Origin: Phycisphaerae bacterium
GTDB lineage: Bacteria; Planctomycetota; Phycisphaerae; Phycisphaerales; SM1A02
Reading direction: 5' to 3'
Assembly (NCBI GenBank): GCA_002862305.1
Contig: PKCS01000052.1
Location: 1-37,842, forward strand
DNA length: 37,842 nt
Position 1 is the first letter of the stretch. The number at the start of each line of letters is the position of its first letter. The notes beneath the pieces were generated by a model. That model was given only the letters and a program-made list of their open reading frames with translations, made no database searches and was not told the DNA's origin. Below, in pieces: positions 1 through 13,247 of the stretch. Both the position numbers and the translations under genes were made by a program.

Positions 1-1
1 G

Positions 2-808
2 TTCGTCGCCCCGCAGTTCTGGGCGTGGGCGCCCTGGCGACTGCGCCGGTTCAGGCGGGTCGCCGAGAAGGTGCTGTGCATCCTCCCGTTCGAGGAGGAG
101 TGGTTCCGCAGCCGCGGGATGCCCGCCCGCTACGTCGGGCATCCGGTGGTGAACGACCCCCCGACCCCCGAGCGGATCGCCGCCGAGCGGGCCTCGCTCC
201 CGCTCCCCGACGGCGGACCCAGGGTGGTGCTCCTGCCCGGCTCCCGCCGTTCGGAGGTGGTCGCCAACATGCCGGTCCTCGAACGGCTGGTCGCCGGACT
301 CGCCGAGACCCATCCGGGCCTCGGCGCGACGGTGGTGGCCGCCAAGCCGGAGCTGGTCCCGCTCATCCACGCCGCGATCCCCGCCGAGCGGGCCGATGCG
401 CTCACCGTGGTGGACCACGGCCTCCACGGAGTCCTCGACTGGGCGGACCTCGCGCTCTGCACCTCCGGCACCGTCAGCCTCGACCTGGCGCTCCAGCGGG
501 TCCCGATGCTCGCGATCTACATGGTGGGGCCGGTCACCAGCGTGGGCTCGCGATTCGTGCTGTCGATGCCCGACCGGCTGCTGCCGAACATCGTCGCCGA
601 ACGCCGGGTGGTGCCGGAATTCGTACCCTATCGGGGACCCCACGAGCCGATCCTGCAGGTCGCCCGCGGGCTCCTGGGCGATCCCGCGCGCCTGGAGCTG
701 ATGTCCTCGGCCCTCGAGGCGGTGGTCGATCGCTTCGGGGACCACGACCCCGCCGCCGAATCGCTGGCCGAGCTGCTGCCGCTGCTGCCGGATCCCGTCG
801 CGGACTGA
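2..808 (+). CDS. lpxB: Lipid-A-disaccharide synthase, C-terminal part (5' end outside window)
   Basis: LpxB is a family 19 glycosyltransferase that joins UDP-2,3-diacylglucosamine to lipid X to form the lipid A disaccharide at the inner face of the cytoplasmic membrane. The frame is open from the first base; the opening residues FVAPQFWAWAPWR match the family's PQ-WAW-R signature. Further on are the CILPFEEEWF segment, VGHPVV, LLPGSRRSEV (the nucleotide-binding loop) and a CTSGTVSLDLAL stretch, all in the usual order. About 268 residues are visible, against roughly 380 for a whole enzyme, so the N-terminal third lies upstream. The stop is 30 bases before the stop of the convergent symporter gene. 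An LPS-type outer membrane is implied. Recognition is confident; only the 5' end is missing. Confidence 0.93.
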   Translation, partial: FVAPQFWAWAPWRLRRFRRVAEKVLCILPFEEEWFRSRGMPARYVGHPVVNDPPTPERIAAERASLPLPDGGPRVVLLPGSRRSEVVANMPVLERLVAGLAETHPGLGATVVAAKPELVPLIHAAIPAERADALTVVDHGLHGVLDWADLALCTSGTVSLDLALQRVPMLAIYMVGPVTSVGSRFVLSMPDRLLPNIVAERRVVPEFVPYRGPHEPILQVARGLLGDPARLELMSSALEAVVDRFGDHDPAAESLAELLPLLPDPVAD

Positions 809-838
809 CCCGAGCGGCCCGGAATGGTCGCCCGGGGG

Positions 839-2653
839 CTATTCCTTGGCCATGTCCTCGATGTTCCTCGCCTCGTGGGCGGTGAACTCCCCGGCCTTCA
901 GTCGGCGGCCGTAGGCGTGGTAGGCCTTCATCGCGAGGTACCCGAAGATCAGCATGATCGGGATGTTCGCCCAGAGCATCACCCCGGTCCCCAGCGCGGT
1001 GAGGGAATCGAGCTCCGCGTCGGTGGTGATGATGCCCACCGTGGAGACGATGATCATCGCGCAGTAGAAGATCTTGTACGGGATCACCGCCCACTTCCCG
1101 AGCACGAAGACCACGCCCTGCTCGCCGTAGTAGCTCCAGGAGATCATGGTCGAGATCGCGAAGAGCCACGCCGCCAGCAGCACCAGGTAGGTGCCCAGTC
1201 CGGGGATCGCCCGGTCGAAGGCGTGCGCGGTGAGCGCGGCCCCGGGGTACTCCTTGAAGACGTCCGCGCTGACCAGGGTCGGCATCGCCTCGGACTCCAC
1301 CGGGTCCTCGAAGCTGAGGTAGTAGGCACCCTCGTGCTCGTGCACCTCCCCGGAGATCCGGATCAGGTCGGTCCCGGTGGCCTCGCTGGTGGCGCCGGTC
1401 CGGGCGACCACGAAGGCGTTGTCCCCGTCCACCCAGTCCTTGCCGGTGGTCTTCTTCGCCCCGTCGGTCTTGCCCGGCAGCGGTACGTACCAGGTGGCCT
1501 GCTCGCCGCCCGGGGGGACCCCCTGGGTGCCGAGGTTCCAGGCGCTCGCACCCTCCCCGGTGGTGCCCTGGGTGAAGGCGGGGGTCTGGGCCAGCTGGGC
1601 CTCCCCGACGCCGCCGCGATCCCAGGCCCCGCTGGAGAGGATCACCAGGGCGGTCAGGGTGCAGACCACGATGGTGTCGATGAACGGCTCGAGTCCGGCG
1701 ACCACGCCTTCGCGGACCGGCTCGCTGGTCTTGGCCGCGGAGTGCGCGATGGGGGAGGAGCCCTGCCCGGCCTCGCTGGAGAACAGTGCGCGCTTCATGC
1801 CCCAGAGGAAGGCGTAGCCCGCGGTACCGCCGATGAACGCGCCGGTCGCCTCCTGGGGGTTGAAGGCGCTGGTGAAGATCATGCCGAAGATCCCGGGGAT
1901 CGAGGTGATGTTCATGATGATCACGATGAAGCCGGCGATGAGGTAGAGCACGCACATCACCGGGACCAGGATGCCCGCGACGTGCCCGATGCGCTTGATG
2001 CCCCCGATGATCACCATCGCCACCACGATCGCGAGCACGATCCCCACCGCCACCGACGGGATCCCGAGGGCCTCGTTGGTGGTGACCCCGACGTTCCAGG
2101 CCTGGAACATGTTGCCACCGGTGATCGCGGAGATGAACAGGGTGACGCAGAAGAGCCCGCCGATCAGGGAACCCAGCCACTTGAGGCCCCATCGCTCGAA
2201 TCCCTTCTGCGCGACGTACATCGGGCCGCCCCGCGGGTTCTCGGGGTCGTCCACGTTGCGGTGGAGCATCGCGAGGGTCACGGAGGTCGTCTTGAGGGCC
2301 ATGCCCGCGAGGCCCACCATCCACATCCAGAAGACCGCCCCGGGCCCGCCGAGGGCGATCGCCACCGCGACCCCGCCGATGTTGCCCAGTCCCACCGTCG
2401 CGGAGAGTGCCGCGGAGAGCGCCTGGAAGTGGTTGATCGCGCCCGGATCATCCTTGTCGTCGTACTTGCCGGCGGTGACCGCGGTGCCGTGGAAGATCGC
2501 CCGGAACTGGCAGAACCCGCTCCAGAGCGTGAAGAGGACTCCCACCGCGAGGACCGCGTAGAGGACCCAGTCCGCCCAGATGACCCCGTTGACCTGGTTG
2601 AAGAAGTCCATCAGGGCGCCGAAGAAGTCCGGGGAGCTGTCGCTGCTGTTCAT
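839..2653 (-). CDS. Alanine/glycine:cation symporter (AGCS family) with an extra ~110-residue loop
   Basis: This integral membrane carrier should import alanine or glycine with sodium or protons. Family signatures are visible: LSATVGLGNIGGVA near residue 88, GGPMYVAQKG near 143, SSEAGQGSSPIAH near 293 and the late WSYYGEQ helix near 506. There are about ten hydrophobic segments. The protein is 604 residues, whereas relatives are about 450-500. The excess sits at about residues 362-473, between the SSGAWDRG helix and FDRAIPGLGTYLVLLAAW. It is a soluble, charged insert containing GEVHEHEGAYYLSFEDP. I chose the ATG at 2653 because the first 46 residues of the longer frame are Arg/Pro-rich and lack membrane character; the Shine-Dalgarno match is weak. 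Convergent with lpxB. Family assignment is sure; the substrate is inferred. Confidence 0.9.
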   Translation of the reverse strand: MNSSDSSPDFFGALMDFFNQVNGVIWADWVLYAVLAVGVLFTLWSGFCQFRAIFHGTAVTAGKYDDKDDPGAINHFQALSAALSATVGLGNIGGVAVAIALGGPGAVFWMWMVGLAGMALKTTSVTLAMLHRNVDDPENPRGGPMYVAQKGFERWGLKWLGSLIGGLFCVTLFISAITGGNMFQAWNVGVTTNEALGIPSVAVGIVLAIVVAMVIIGGIKRIGHVAGILVPVMCVLYLIAGFIVIIMNITSIPGIFGMIFTSAFNPQEATGAFIGGTAGYAFLWGMKRALFSSEAGQGSSPIAHSAAKTSEPVREGVVAGLEPFIDTIVVCTLTALVILSSGAWDRGGVGEAQLAQTPAFTQGTTGEGASAWNLGTQGVPPGGEQATWYVPLPGKTDGAKKTTGKDWVDGDNAFVVARTGATSEATGTDLIRISGEVHEHEGAYYLSFEDPVESEAMPTLVSADVFKEYPGAALTAHAFDRAIPGLGTYLVLLAAWLFAISTMISWSYYGEQGVVFVLGKWAVIPYKIFYCAMIIVSTVGIITTDAELDSLTALGTGVMLWANIPIMLIFGYLAMKAYHAYGRRLKAGEFTAHEARNIEDMAKE

Positions 2654-2697
2654 GGCGGAGGTCCGTTCTCGCGTCTGCGATCGTTGGCGGCGGGTGT

Positions 2698-2730
2698 CCG
2701 GATCACCCGATCCGGCCAACCGCGATGATA
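2698..2730 (-). promoter_or_regulatory. Possible -10 element and 5' hairpin for the symporter
   Basis: On the minus strand, TATCAT at 2730-2725 resembles a -10 hexamer. Just downstream, 2715-2698 is a perfect 7-bp inverted repeat (CCGGATC / GATCCGG) around a 4-base loop, which would lie at the very 5' end of the symporter mRNA, about 45 bases before its start. It could be a stabilising hairpin or an operator. No -35 is evident. Low confidence in function. Confidence 0.3.
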
Positions 2731-2795
2731 CCCTCAACCCCCGCGGGCGGCGGGCTCCCGTGGGCCCCGCCCGTGCCGACGCGTCCCGCACACGC

Positions 2796-2801
2796 TAGAA
2801 T
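2796..2801 (+). promoter_or_regulatory. -10-like TAGAAT close to the start of the 2810 gene
   Basis: TAGAAT lies 8 bases before the ATG at 2810. At normal -10 to start-site spacing the transcript would begin at or within a few bases of the ATG, so it would be leaderless or nearly so. No Shine-Dalgarno sequence is present, which agrees. No convincing -35 is seen. TAGAAT/TAGACT recurs before other genes here (15578, 22680, 31223). Confidence 0.4.
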
Positions 2802-2809
2802 CACCCACG

Positions 2810-3862
2810 ATGCGCTCGTACCGACTGCGATCAGATCTCCAGCGAAGCGACGCGGGGGGCTTCCTGCTCCCACTGGGCGTCGAGGCCTCCAGCCTCCCCC
2901 GACCGGTGGTCGGGTACACCCTCGAGTACACCCCGACCGACGACGACCAGGAGGATGCCTACGCCTTCCACGTGGTGGTGAGCCACGAGCAGGTCCGGGC
3001 GGTGGTCCACGCCGCGTTCAGTCGCCTCCCCGACGAGGTCTACCCGGTCATCGAGGTGGGGTCCCGCGACGCCTACCGCTCGATCGACGTGTTCACCGCG
3101 GTCGGCCCGATCGCGAAGCGCGACTTCCTCGAGCTCTGGGCGGGCTTCGAGCCGTTCCTCCTCGAGGACGCGACGATCGGCGCGGGGGCGAGCGCCGACG
3201 ACCCCCTCATCGAGGTCTTCCTGGACCCCTGGAAGGGGATCTCCATCAACGTCCCCGTCAGCCAGCGGGAGTCCGTGGAGACGATGCTGGTCGGCCTCGG
3301 CCTCCGGGAGACGCCCGAGACCTGGCCCCTGGAGATCGAGCGCGAGGTCATGAAGGCCTCCCGGGTCCGCGACGTCCTGGAGATCATCGACGAGCACTCC
3401 CCGGACCTCGACGAGCTGCTGCTCCAGATGCGGGAGGGCTGGGGCCTGGAGCTCGACGTGGACCGCGAGGAGAACGTCGACGAGGGTGGTCGCTCGCTGG
3501 GCTTCACCCTCTGGCACTCGATCATCGTCGTCGAACCCGCCGACGGGTCCGAGCATCGGGGGGCCTACATCTCGATCTGGTCCACCGGGACCTCGATCGG
3601 CCAGGTCGAGGAGCTGATCAGCGAGACCCTCGCCGGCATGCCCGAGTGGTCGTTCCAGTCGGTCTACTCGATCGACCGTGTCGCCTACGACGAGCGTCCG
3701 GAGGAGCTCTCCGACCTGCCGCCCCGCCGGGCCCAGGCCAACGTCCACCAGATCTCGATCGACGTGTGGGGGGACGAGACCCCCCCGGATGCCCCGTCCG
3801 GCACGGACGGTGACGGACCCCGCACCCCCTCGCCCCCGCCTCCTCCCGAGTCACCGGAATGA
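2810..3862 (+). CDS. Uncharacterised 350-residue protein, Pro-rich C-terminus
   Basis: I do not recognise this protein. It is a soluble, acidic protein without a signal peptide or membrane segment. It shows alternating strand/helix patterns (for example VIEVGSRDAYRSIDVFTAVG and FTLWHSIIVVEPADG) and may contain two related halves. The last 30 or so residues are a low-complexity tail rich in Pro, Asp and Ser that is probably disordered. Codon use is strongly G/C-ending, as in neighbouring housekeeping genes, which supports a real gene. Its stop overlaps the start of the next gene as ATGA, so the two are probably translationally coupled and functionally linked. The ATG at 2810 is chosen because it closely follows a TAGAAT -10-like element. 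No function is proposed. Confidence 0.8.
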   Translation: MRSYRLRSDLQRSDAGGFLLPLGVEASSLPRPVVGYTLEYTPTDDDQEDAYAFHVVVSHEQVRAVVHAAFSRLPDEVYPVIEVGSRDAYRSIDVFTAVGPIAKRDFLELWAGFEPFLLEDATIGAGASADDPLIEVFLDPWKGISINVPVSQRESVETMLVGLGLRETPETWPLEIEREVMKASRVRDVLEIIDEHSPDLDELLLQMREGWGLELDVDREENVDEGGRSLGFTLWHSIIVVEPADGSEHRGAYISIWSTGTSIGQVEELISETLAGMPEWSFQSVYSIDRVAYDERPEELSDLPPRRAQANVHQISIDVWGDETPPDAPSGTDGDGPRTPSPPPPPESPE

Positions 3863-4392
3863 GCGGCCTCCCCGACCAGCCCCACGACCCCGAATCGGAC
3901 GGGCAGCCCACGGAAGGTGGCCCCTGGTTCCGCGACGGCCTGGGCTTCCGCTGCACGAGCTGCGGGAACTGCTGCACCGGTCCTCCCGGGGCGGTCTGGT
4001 TCGAGCGCGCCGAATCCGAGGCGATGGCGAAGGCGCTGGAGCTCGACCACGAGACGTTCCTGCGCACCTACACCCGCCGGGTCGGTGGTCGCCTCAGCCT
4101 GCGTGAACGCCACACCCGGCACGGCTTCGACTGCATCTTCCTCGATCGGGAGAGCCGCCCCGGCAAGGCGTTGTGCCGCATCTACCGCGAACGGCCCAGC
4201 CAGTGCCGCACCTGGCCGTTCTGGTCGGAGAACCTGTCCTCCCCGGAGGACTGGGAGCGGGCCCGCGAGCAGACGCCCTGTCCCGGCATGGGGTGCAGCG
4301 ACCCGGACGCGCTGATCCCGGCGGAGACCATCGTCGAGCGCCTCCGCGAGTCACGCGAGGCCGATCGCCGCCTGGCTGAACAGGCTGACTGA
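3859..4392 (+). CDS. YkgJ-family cysteine-cluster (CxxCxxCC) protein
   Basis: This small soluble protein carries the CxxCxxCC motif at residues 32-39 (CTSCGNCC). Conserved downstream cysteines are at about 92 (GFDCIFL), 106 and 116 (CRIYRERPSQCRTWPFW), the standard pattern of the YkgJ/PF03692 family thought to bind zinc or an iron-sulphur centre. Its biochemical role is not established; members have been linked to metal handling and to oxygenase partners. Length 177 residues is normal for stand-alone members. The ATG overlaps the preceding stop (ATGA at 3859-3862), which indicates coupling with the unknown protein before it. Its 3' end runs into a short tandem repeat at 4375-4430. Family call is strong; role is unknown. 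Confidence 0.9.
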   Translation: MSGLPDQPHDPESDGQPTEGGPWFRDGLGFRCTSCGNCCTGPPGAVWFERAESEAMAKALELDHETFLRTYTRRVGGRLSLRERHTRHGFDCIFLDRESRPGKALCRIYRERPSQCRTWPFWSENLSSPEDWERAREQTPCPGMGCSDPDALIPAETIVERLRESREADRRLAEQAD

Positions 4393-4430
4393 AGCCAGGC
4401 CGACTGAAGCCGGGCCGACTGGAGCAGGGA
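4375..4430. repeat. 15-bp tandem repeat, about 3.5 copies, spanning a stop codon
   Basis: GACTGAAGCCAGGCC at 4387-4401, GACTGAAGCCGGGCC at 4402-4416 and GACTGGAGCAGGG at 4417-4429 follow one another, preceded by a degenerate copy from 4375. The TGA of the YkgJ-type gene (4390-4392) lies in the first clear unit. The array fills most of the gap between this gene and the convergent rpoC end. It probably arose by replication slippage. Confidence 0.75.
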
Positions 4431-4449
4431 CCGCCGGTCGTGGTCGCGA

Positions 4450-7400
4450 TCACTCGGGGTCGGACGGCTCCGTGGTCGGATCCTCGGGGGAGGTCTCCTC
4501 CATGACCGGGGGCTCCGCGAGGTCCACGCCTCCGGACGGCTCGCCGGAGCCCATCGCCCCGGGTGCGCCACCGATGACCTCGACCATGCTTTCGGCCCGT
4601 TCCGCACCCATCGCCTCCGCCTGTTCGGCGGCCTCGGCGAGCATCGCGGCGTCGGCTTCCTCCTCGATGCTCGGCTCGTCGACGAGCTTCGCGATCTTGA
4701 GGTTGCTGTACTGGTCGAACCCGGTGCCCGCGGGGATCAGGTGCCCGAGCAGCACGTTCTCCTTGAGCCCGCGCAGCTCGTCGACCGCGCCCTTGAGCGC
4801 CGCCTCGGTGAGGACCTTGGTGGTCTCCTGGAAGCTGGCTCCCGAGAGGAACGATTCCGCCTGCAGCGAGGCCTTGGTGATGCCCAGGAGCAGGGTCCGG
4901 TAGGCGGCCGGCTTGGCACGCTTGGTCTTCGCGAGCTCGGTGCCCTCGGCGTCGGCGATCGCGTTGGCCTCCTTGACCTCGTCCTTGGGGACCAGGCGTC
5001 CCGCGGGGAGCGAGGTCGAGCCCGGGTTGTCCACCCGGACCATGGTCGCGACCCGGTCGTTCATCTCCTCGAGGATGTGTCGGTCGATGATCTCGTTGGG
5101 CAGCAGCTCGGTGTCGCCGGTGTCGATGACGTGGACCTTGCTGAGCATCTGGCGCAGCACGACCTCGATGTGCTTGTCGGAGATCGGGACGCCCTGCGCG
5201 CGGTACACGTTCTGGATCTCGTCCAGCATGTAGAGGCAGAGCGGCTCGACGCCCTTGATGCGGAGGATGTCCGCGGGGATCTGCGGCCCCTCGGTGAGGG
5301 CCTCCCCGGCCTCCACGTGGTCCCCGGTGTGGACCAGCAGCGGCTTGCCCTGGGGGACGTGGTGGTCGTGCTCGAGGCCCGCGTCGCTGACCACGCGGAT
5401 GGTCATCTTGCCCTTGCGCTTGTCGGAATGGAGCTCCACCCGGCCGCTGATCTCGCTGAGGAAGGTCGGGTCCTTCGGCATCCGGGCCTCGAAGATCTCG
5501 GTGACCCGGGGCAGGCCGCCCACGATGTCGGCGCTCTTGGAGGCTTCCTTCGGCTTGCGGGCGAGGATCTGCCCGATCTTGACGGTCTGCCCGTCGGTGA
5601 CGTCGATGCGTGCCTTCGCGGGCAGGTGGTGGAAGTCGAGGATGTTCCCATCCGCGTCCTCGATCGTGATCTGGGGGTTCTTCTCCCCGGTGTGCTCGAT
5701 GACGATCATCTCGTCGGTGCCGCTCTTGCCGGCCTCCACCCGGACCGTCTGGTCGAGGATGATGTCCTTGAAGCGGACGATCCCGCCCTTCTCGGCGAGG
5801 ATGACGTCGCGCTGCGGGTCCCACTCCACGATGATCTGGCCCTTGCGGACCTTGTCCCCGTTGGGGGTGTGGATGGTGGCTCCGTAGGGGACCTTGAACT
5901 TGTCGATCTCGCGTCCCTTGTCGTCGAGGATCGCGGCCTCGCCGTTGCGCTTGAGGGCCTTGAGCTCGAGGTCGCCGTTCTCGTTCTCGGTCTCGACCTC
6001 GTTGCAGTCACGCAGCTCGACGATGCCGCCCTGCGGCGCCTTCCAGGTGCGCTCGACCATGCCCTGCACCGCGACGCCTCCGGTGTGGAACGTGCGCATG
6101 GTGAGCTGGGTGCCGGGTTCGCCGATCGACTGGGCGGCGATGATGCCCACCGCCATGCCCTGCTCGACCAGCTGGCCGGTGGACATGTCCATGCCGTAGC
6201 AGCGGGCGCAGACGCCCCGGGCGGTCTTGCAGGTCAGCGGGCTGCGCACGTAGACCTGGTTGATGCCCAGCTTCTCGATCTTGTCCGCGATCTCCGGGGT
6301 GATGATCTCGTTCTTCCGGACGATCACCTCGTCGGTGAGCGGGTTGATGACCGCATCCACCGCGGTGCGGCCGATGATCGAGTCGCTCAGCGGCACGTCG
6401 ATCTCCTCGCCCTTGAAGATCGCCCGCTTGGGCATGCCCTGGTTGGTCCCGCAATCCTCCTCCAGCACCGTCACGGACTGTGCGACGTCGCACAGCTTCC
6501 GGGTGAGGTAGCCGGAGTCGGCGGTCTTGAGGGCGGTGTCCGCCAGTCCCTTCCGCGCCCCGTGGGTGGAGGAGAAGTACTCCAGCACGTTGAGGCCCTC
6601 GCGGAAGTTCGCGCGGATCGGGGTCTCGATGATCTCGCCGTTGGGCTTGGCCATGAGGCCGCGCATGCCCGCGAGCTGCTGCATCTGGCTGGTGTTGCCC
6701 CGGGCCCCGGAGTCCGTGAAGAGGTGGACGGGGTTGAGGTACTTCACGCCCGCGCCCTCGGTGATCGAGGCCTCGGAACCGTCGGGGTTCCGGCGGTCGT
6801 TGCGGATGGTCTCCTGCAGCGTCTTGGTCAGGTCGTTACGGCAGCTGGCCCAGAGGTCCAGCAGGTTGTTGTGCCGCTCGCGTTCGGTGATCGCGCCGCC
6901 CTGGTAGGCCTTCTCGACCCGGTCGGCCTTCTGCTGCGCCACCGCGAGGAGGTTCTCCTTGGATTCGGGGATGCGCAGGTCGGTGATCGCCAGGCTCAGC
7001 CCGGAGATGGTGGAGTTGCGGAAACCGACGGACTTCATGCGGTCCAGCAGCACGATGGTCGCGGGACGGCCGAGGGTCTCGTAGGTGTCGTCGATGACCC
7101 GGGCGCAGCCCTTCTTGCCGAGCGCGCAGTTGTAGAACGGCATCGGGGTCGCGACGTCGGAGTCGTGGGTGTCGTCGCTGATCAGGATCTCGTTGAAGAT
7201 CAACCGGCCCACGGTGGTCTCGATGCGCCGGTTGGCGGGCATCTCCTCGACCTCGCCGCCCTGCGAGTTCACCAGCTTGGTGAAGGGCGCGAGCCGGACC
7301 ACGATCCGCTCGTGGAGGTCGATCCGCTTCTCGTCGTAGGCGTGGATCGCGTCGCCGATGCTCATGAACTTCGAGAGCTCCTCGGTGGGACGCGGGTCCT

Positions 7401-8940
7401 CCATGAAGGTGGTGGTCAGGAAGTAGACCCCCATCACGATGTCCTGGGACGGGGAGACGATCGGGGTGCCGTTGGAGGGGCTGAAGATGTTGTGCGTCGA
7501 CAGCATCAGGACGTGCGCCTCGGTCTGCGCCTCCACCGAGAGCGGCAGGTGGACCGCCATCTGGTCCCCGTCGAAGTCGGCGTTGTAGCCGGTGCAGACC
7601 AGGGGGTGGATCTTGATCGCGTTGCCCTCGACCAGGACCGGCTCGAACGCCTGGATGCCCATGCGGTGCAGGGTGGGGGCGCGGTTGAGCAGGACCGGGT
7701 GGTTCCGGATCACCTGCTCGAGGATGTCCCAGACCTCGGGGTCCCGTCGCTCGAGCATGCGCTTGGCGCTCTTGATGGTGTCGGCGAGGCCCTGTTCCTT
7801 GAGGCGCCGGATGATGAACGGCTGGAAGAGTTCCAGCGCGATCTTCTTGGGAAGGCCGCACTGGTAGAGCTTGAGCTCCGGACCGACCACGATCACCGAA
7901 CGTGCGCTGTAGTCCACGCGCTTGCCGAGGAGGTTCTCGCGGAAGCGACCCTGCTTGCCCTTGATCATGTCGGTGATCGACTTGAGCGGGCGGTTGGAGG
8001 ATCCCAGCACCGGGCGACGGCAGCGTCCGTTGTCGAAGAGCGCGTCGACCGCCTGCTGGAGCATGCGCTTCTCGTTGCGGATGATGACCTCGGGGGCGTT
8101 GAGGTCCATCAGCTTCTTGAGTCGGTTGTTCCGGTTGATGATGCGCCGGTAGAGGTCGTTGAGGTCGCTGGTGGCGAAGTTGCCGCTCTCCAGGAGGACC
8201 AGGGGGCGCAGGTCGGGGGGGATGACCGGGACCACGTCCAGCACCATCCAGGCGGGGTCGTTCTCGCTGTTTCGGATCTGCTCCACGATCTTGAGGCGCT
8301 TGGAGAGGTCCTTCTCGCGCTGCTTGCTCTTGGTGGTGTCCAGCTCGGCCCGGAGCTCGAACGCGATCTCCACCAGGTCCAGCTGGTTGAGCAGCTCGCG
8401 GATCGCCTCCGCGCCCATCATCGCCACGAAGCTGGAACCGTACTTCTCGTAGGCGAGCCGGTGCTCGTCCTCGGTGAGGACCTGCTTGTAGGTGAGGTCG
8501 GTGGTGCCGGGGTCGGTGACCACGTAGTCCTGGAAGTAGATGACCTTCTCGAGATCGCTGGTCTTCATCGCCAGCAGGTTGCCCAGCCGGCTGGGCATCG
8601 CCTTGAAGAACCAGATGTGCACGATCGGGGCCGCGAGGTTGATGTGGCCCATTCGCTTGCGCCGGACCCGGGAGTGGGTGACCTTCACCCCGCATCGGTC
8701 GCAGATGATGCCCTTGTACTTGGTGCCCTTGTACTTGCCGCACGCGCATTCGTAGTCCCGTTCCGGGCCGAAGATGCGCTCGCAGAAGAGGCCGTCCCGT
8801 TCCGGGCGGTACGTGCGGTAGTTGATGGTCTCCGGCTTCTTGACCTCTCCGAACGACCAGCTGCGGATGTCGTTGGGGCTGGCCAGGGTGATCTTCACCG
8901 AGCCGAAGTCGTTGACGCGATCGTAGACGCTCTCTGCCAT
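4450..8940 (-). CDS. rpoC: DNA-directed RNA polymerase subunit beta'
   Basis: This is the largest catalytic subunit of RNA polymerase. The N-terminal zinc-binding site is visible as C65, C67, C80 and C83 (CACGKY...CDRCG). The active-site magnesium loop NADFDGD is at residues 453-459, and the trigger-loop region [10 protein letters not shown] is present. A second cysteine cluster ([19 protein letters not shown]) matches the second zinc site. At 1496 residues it is somewhat longer than the E. coli protein (about 1400). Some of the difference is a low-complexity acidic tail rich in Glu, Ala, Pro and Gly after the conserved [11 protein letters not shown] region. The start ATG at 8940 follows GGGAG. 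It sits 88 bases behind rpoB on the same strand and is the last gene of the cluster. Identification is certain. Confidence 0.99.
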   Translation of the reverse strand: MAESVYDRVNDFGSVKITLASPNDIRSWSFGEVKKPETINYRTYRPERDGLFCERIFGPERDYECACGKYKGTKYKGIICDRCGVKVTHSRVRRKRMGHINLAAPIVHIWFFKAMPSRLGNLLAMKTSDLEKVIYFQDYVVTDPGTTDLTYKQVLTEDEHRLAYEKYGSSFVAMMGAEAIRELLNQLDLVEIAFELRAELDTTKSKQREKDLSKRLKIVEQIRNSENDPAWMVLDVVPVIPPDLRPLVLLESGNFATSDLNDLYRRIINRNNRLKKLMDLNAPEVIIRNEKRMLQQAVDALFDNGRCRRPVLGSSNRPLKSITDMIKGKQGRFRENLLGKRVDYSARSVIVVGPELKLYQCGLPKKIALELFQPFIIRRLKEQGLADTIKSAKRMLERRDPEVWDILEQVIRNHPVLLNRAPTLHRMGIQAFEPVLVEGNAIKIHPLVCTGYNADFDGDQMAVHLPLSVEAQTEAHVLMLSTHNIFSPSNGTPIVSPSQDIVMGVYFLTTTFMEDPRPTEELSKFMSIGDAIHAYDEKRIDLHERIVVRLAPFTKLVNSQGGEVEEMPANRRIETTVGRLIFNEILISDDTHDSDVATPMPFYNCALGKKGCARVIDDTYETLGRPATIVLLDRMKSVGFRNSTISGLSLAITDLRIPESKENLLAVAQQKADRVEKAYQGGAITERERHNNLLDLWASCRNDLTKTLQETIRNDRRNPDGSEASITEGAGVKYLNPVHLFTDSGARGNTSQMQQLAGMRGLMAKPNGEIIETPIRANFREGLNVLEYFSSTHGARKGLADTALKTADSGYLTRKLCDVAQSVTVLEEDCGTNQGMPKRAIFKGEEIDVPLSDSIIGRTAVDAVINPLTDEVIVRKNEIITPEIADKIEKLGINQVYVRSPLTCKTARGVCARCYGMDMSTGQLVEQGMAVGIIAAQSIGEPGTQLTMRTFHTGGVAVQGMVERTWKAPQGGIVELRDCNEVETENENGDLELKALKRNGEAAILDDKGREIDKFKVPYGATIHTPNGDKVRKGQIIVEWDPQRDVILAEKGGIVRFKDIILDQTVRVEAGKSGTDEMIVIEHTGEKNPQITIEDADGNILDFHHLPAKARIDVTDGQTVKIGQILARKPKEASKSADIVGGLPRVTEIFEARMPKDPTFLSEISGRVELHSDKRKGKMTIRVVSDAGLEHDHHVPQGKPLLVHTGDHVEAGEALTEGPQIPADILRIKGVEPLCLYMLDEIQNVYRAQGVPISDKHIEVVLRQMLSKVHVIDTGDTELLPNEIIDRHILEEMNDRVATMVRVDNPGSTSLPAGRLVPKDEVKEANAIADAEGTELAKTKRAKPAAYRTLLLGITKASLQAESFLSGASFQETTKVLTEAALKGAVDELRGLKENVLLGHLIPAGTGFDQYSNLKIAKLVDEPSIEEEADAAMLAEAAEQAEAMGAERAESMVEVIGGAPGAMGSGEPSGGVDLAEPPVMEETSPEDPTTEPSDPE

Positions 8941-9028
8941 GGTGTTCAGTGCTCCCGAGCTGGGTACTGTCGGTAGGTGGGAAAGTCGAGGTGACGAGAA
9001 GGGGACGGGGCCGCGGACGTCGGTCCCG

Positions 9029-12835
<3,807 letters not shown>

Positions 12836-12998
12836 CGACAGCTGTCCTCGAAGAGTGCGCATACCTGTGGCTGGACCGGGGCCAGGGGCGCTTCCGATGT
12901 CGGAGTCGGTAGCACCCGAACTGTCCCATGGAGTGGTCGGTGGCCGTAGGTGTTCACGCTGGTGATTTTGAGATGGTCTGCTCGCGGGTAAACATCGA

Positions 12999-13027
12999 AG
13001 AATAGGCGCGAGGCCATGCGATCACAA
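12999..13027 (-). promoter_or_regulatory. Candidate promoter for rpoBC
   Basis: On the minus strand, TTGTGA at 13027-13022 and TATTCT at 13004-12999 are separated by 17 bases, each matching four of six consensus positions. Transcription would start near 12992, giving a leader of about 157 bases before rpoB. It would allow rpoBC expression apart from the ribosomal protein genes. Found by eye only. Confidence 0.35.
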
Positions 13028-13163
13028 TACCACCCGGAAGCGCTTTCTTGATTTTTTGCCGAAAATTACGGCTTCCTCCGCGGCAGGCGCGATTTACAAG
13101 ATAAACGTTCGTTTGCAATCGGGGCTCGCCCCCCCCTTGAAACGACTCGGTCGCCTCGATGAA

Positions 13164-13195
13164 CAGGGCCCCCACCCGCTGGGGTGGGGGCCCTG
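13164..13195 (-). terminator. GC-rich hairpin behind rplL (terminator, attenuator or processing site)
   Basis: A perfect 14-bp inverted repeat, CAGGGCCCCCACCC (13164-13177) and its complement (13182-13195), encloses a 4-base loop. It lies 53 bases past the rplL stop in the direction of transcription. No T-tract follows, so it may be a partial terminator, an RNase III-type processing stem or a roadblock that lowers rpoBC expression. Confidence 0.6.
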
Positions 13196-13247
13196 GATCG
13201 AGCCTCGGTCGGGACGTCCGGGGACGCCCGGCGACGGGGTGGCTCGA

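Larger units (their letters stand above)
12836..13247. other. 412-base intergenic region between rplL and rpoB
   Basis: No gene is seen here. The region is locally AT-richer than its surroundings, around 12960-13115. It contains a strong hairpin just behind rplL and promoter-like hexamers nearer rpoB, both annotated separately. In many bacteria this gap carries attenuation or processing signals that set the rpoBC level relative to the ribosomal proteins; the layout here is compatible with that (inference). Confidence 0.6.

Noticed and set aside
2654-2809. Glycine riboswitch before the symporter
   Set aside because: Only one simple 7-bp hairpin is seen; no conserved aptamer cores.
4741-8976. 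Very long plus-strand open frame (1411 codons) opposite rpoC, and a similar one opposite rpoB (8939-12949)
   Set aside because: Both are antisense to certain genes. Codons ending in G/C on one strand keep stops rare on the other; the products are Val/Asp/Leu/Arg-rich with no domain.
12836-12862. rpoB start at ATG 12862
   Set aside because: No ribosome site, whereas GAGGA stands 9 bases before the ATG at 12835.
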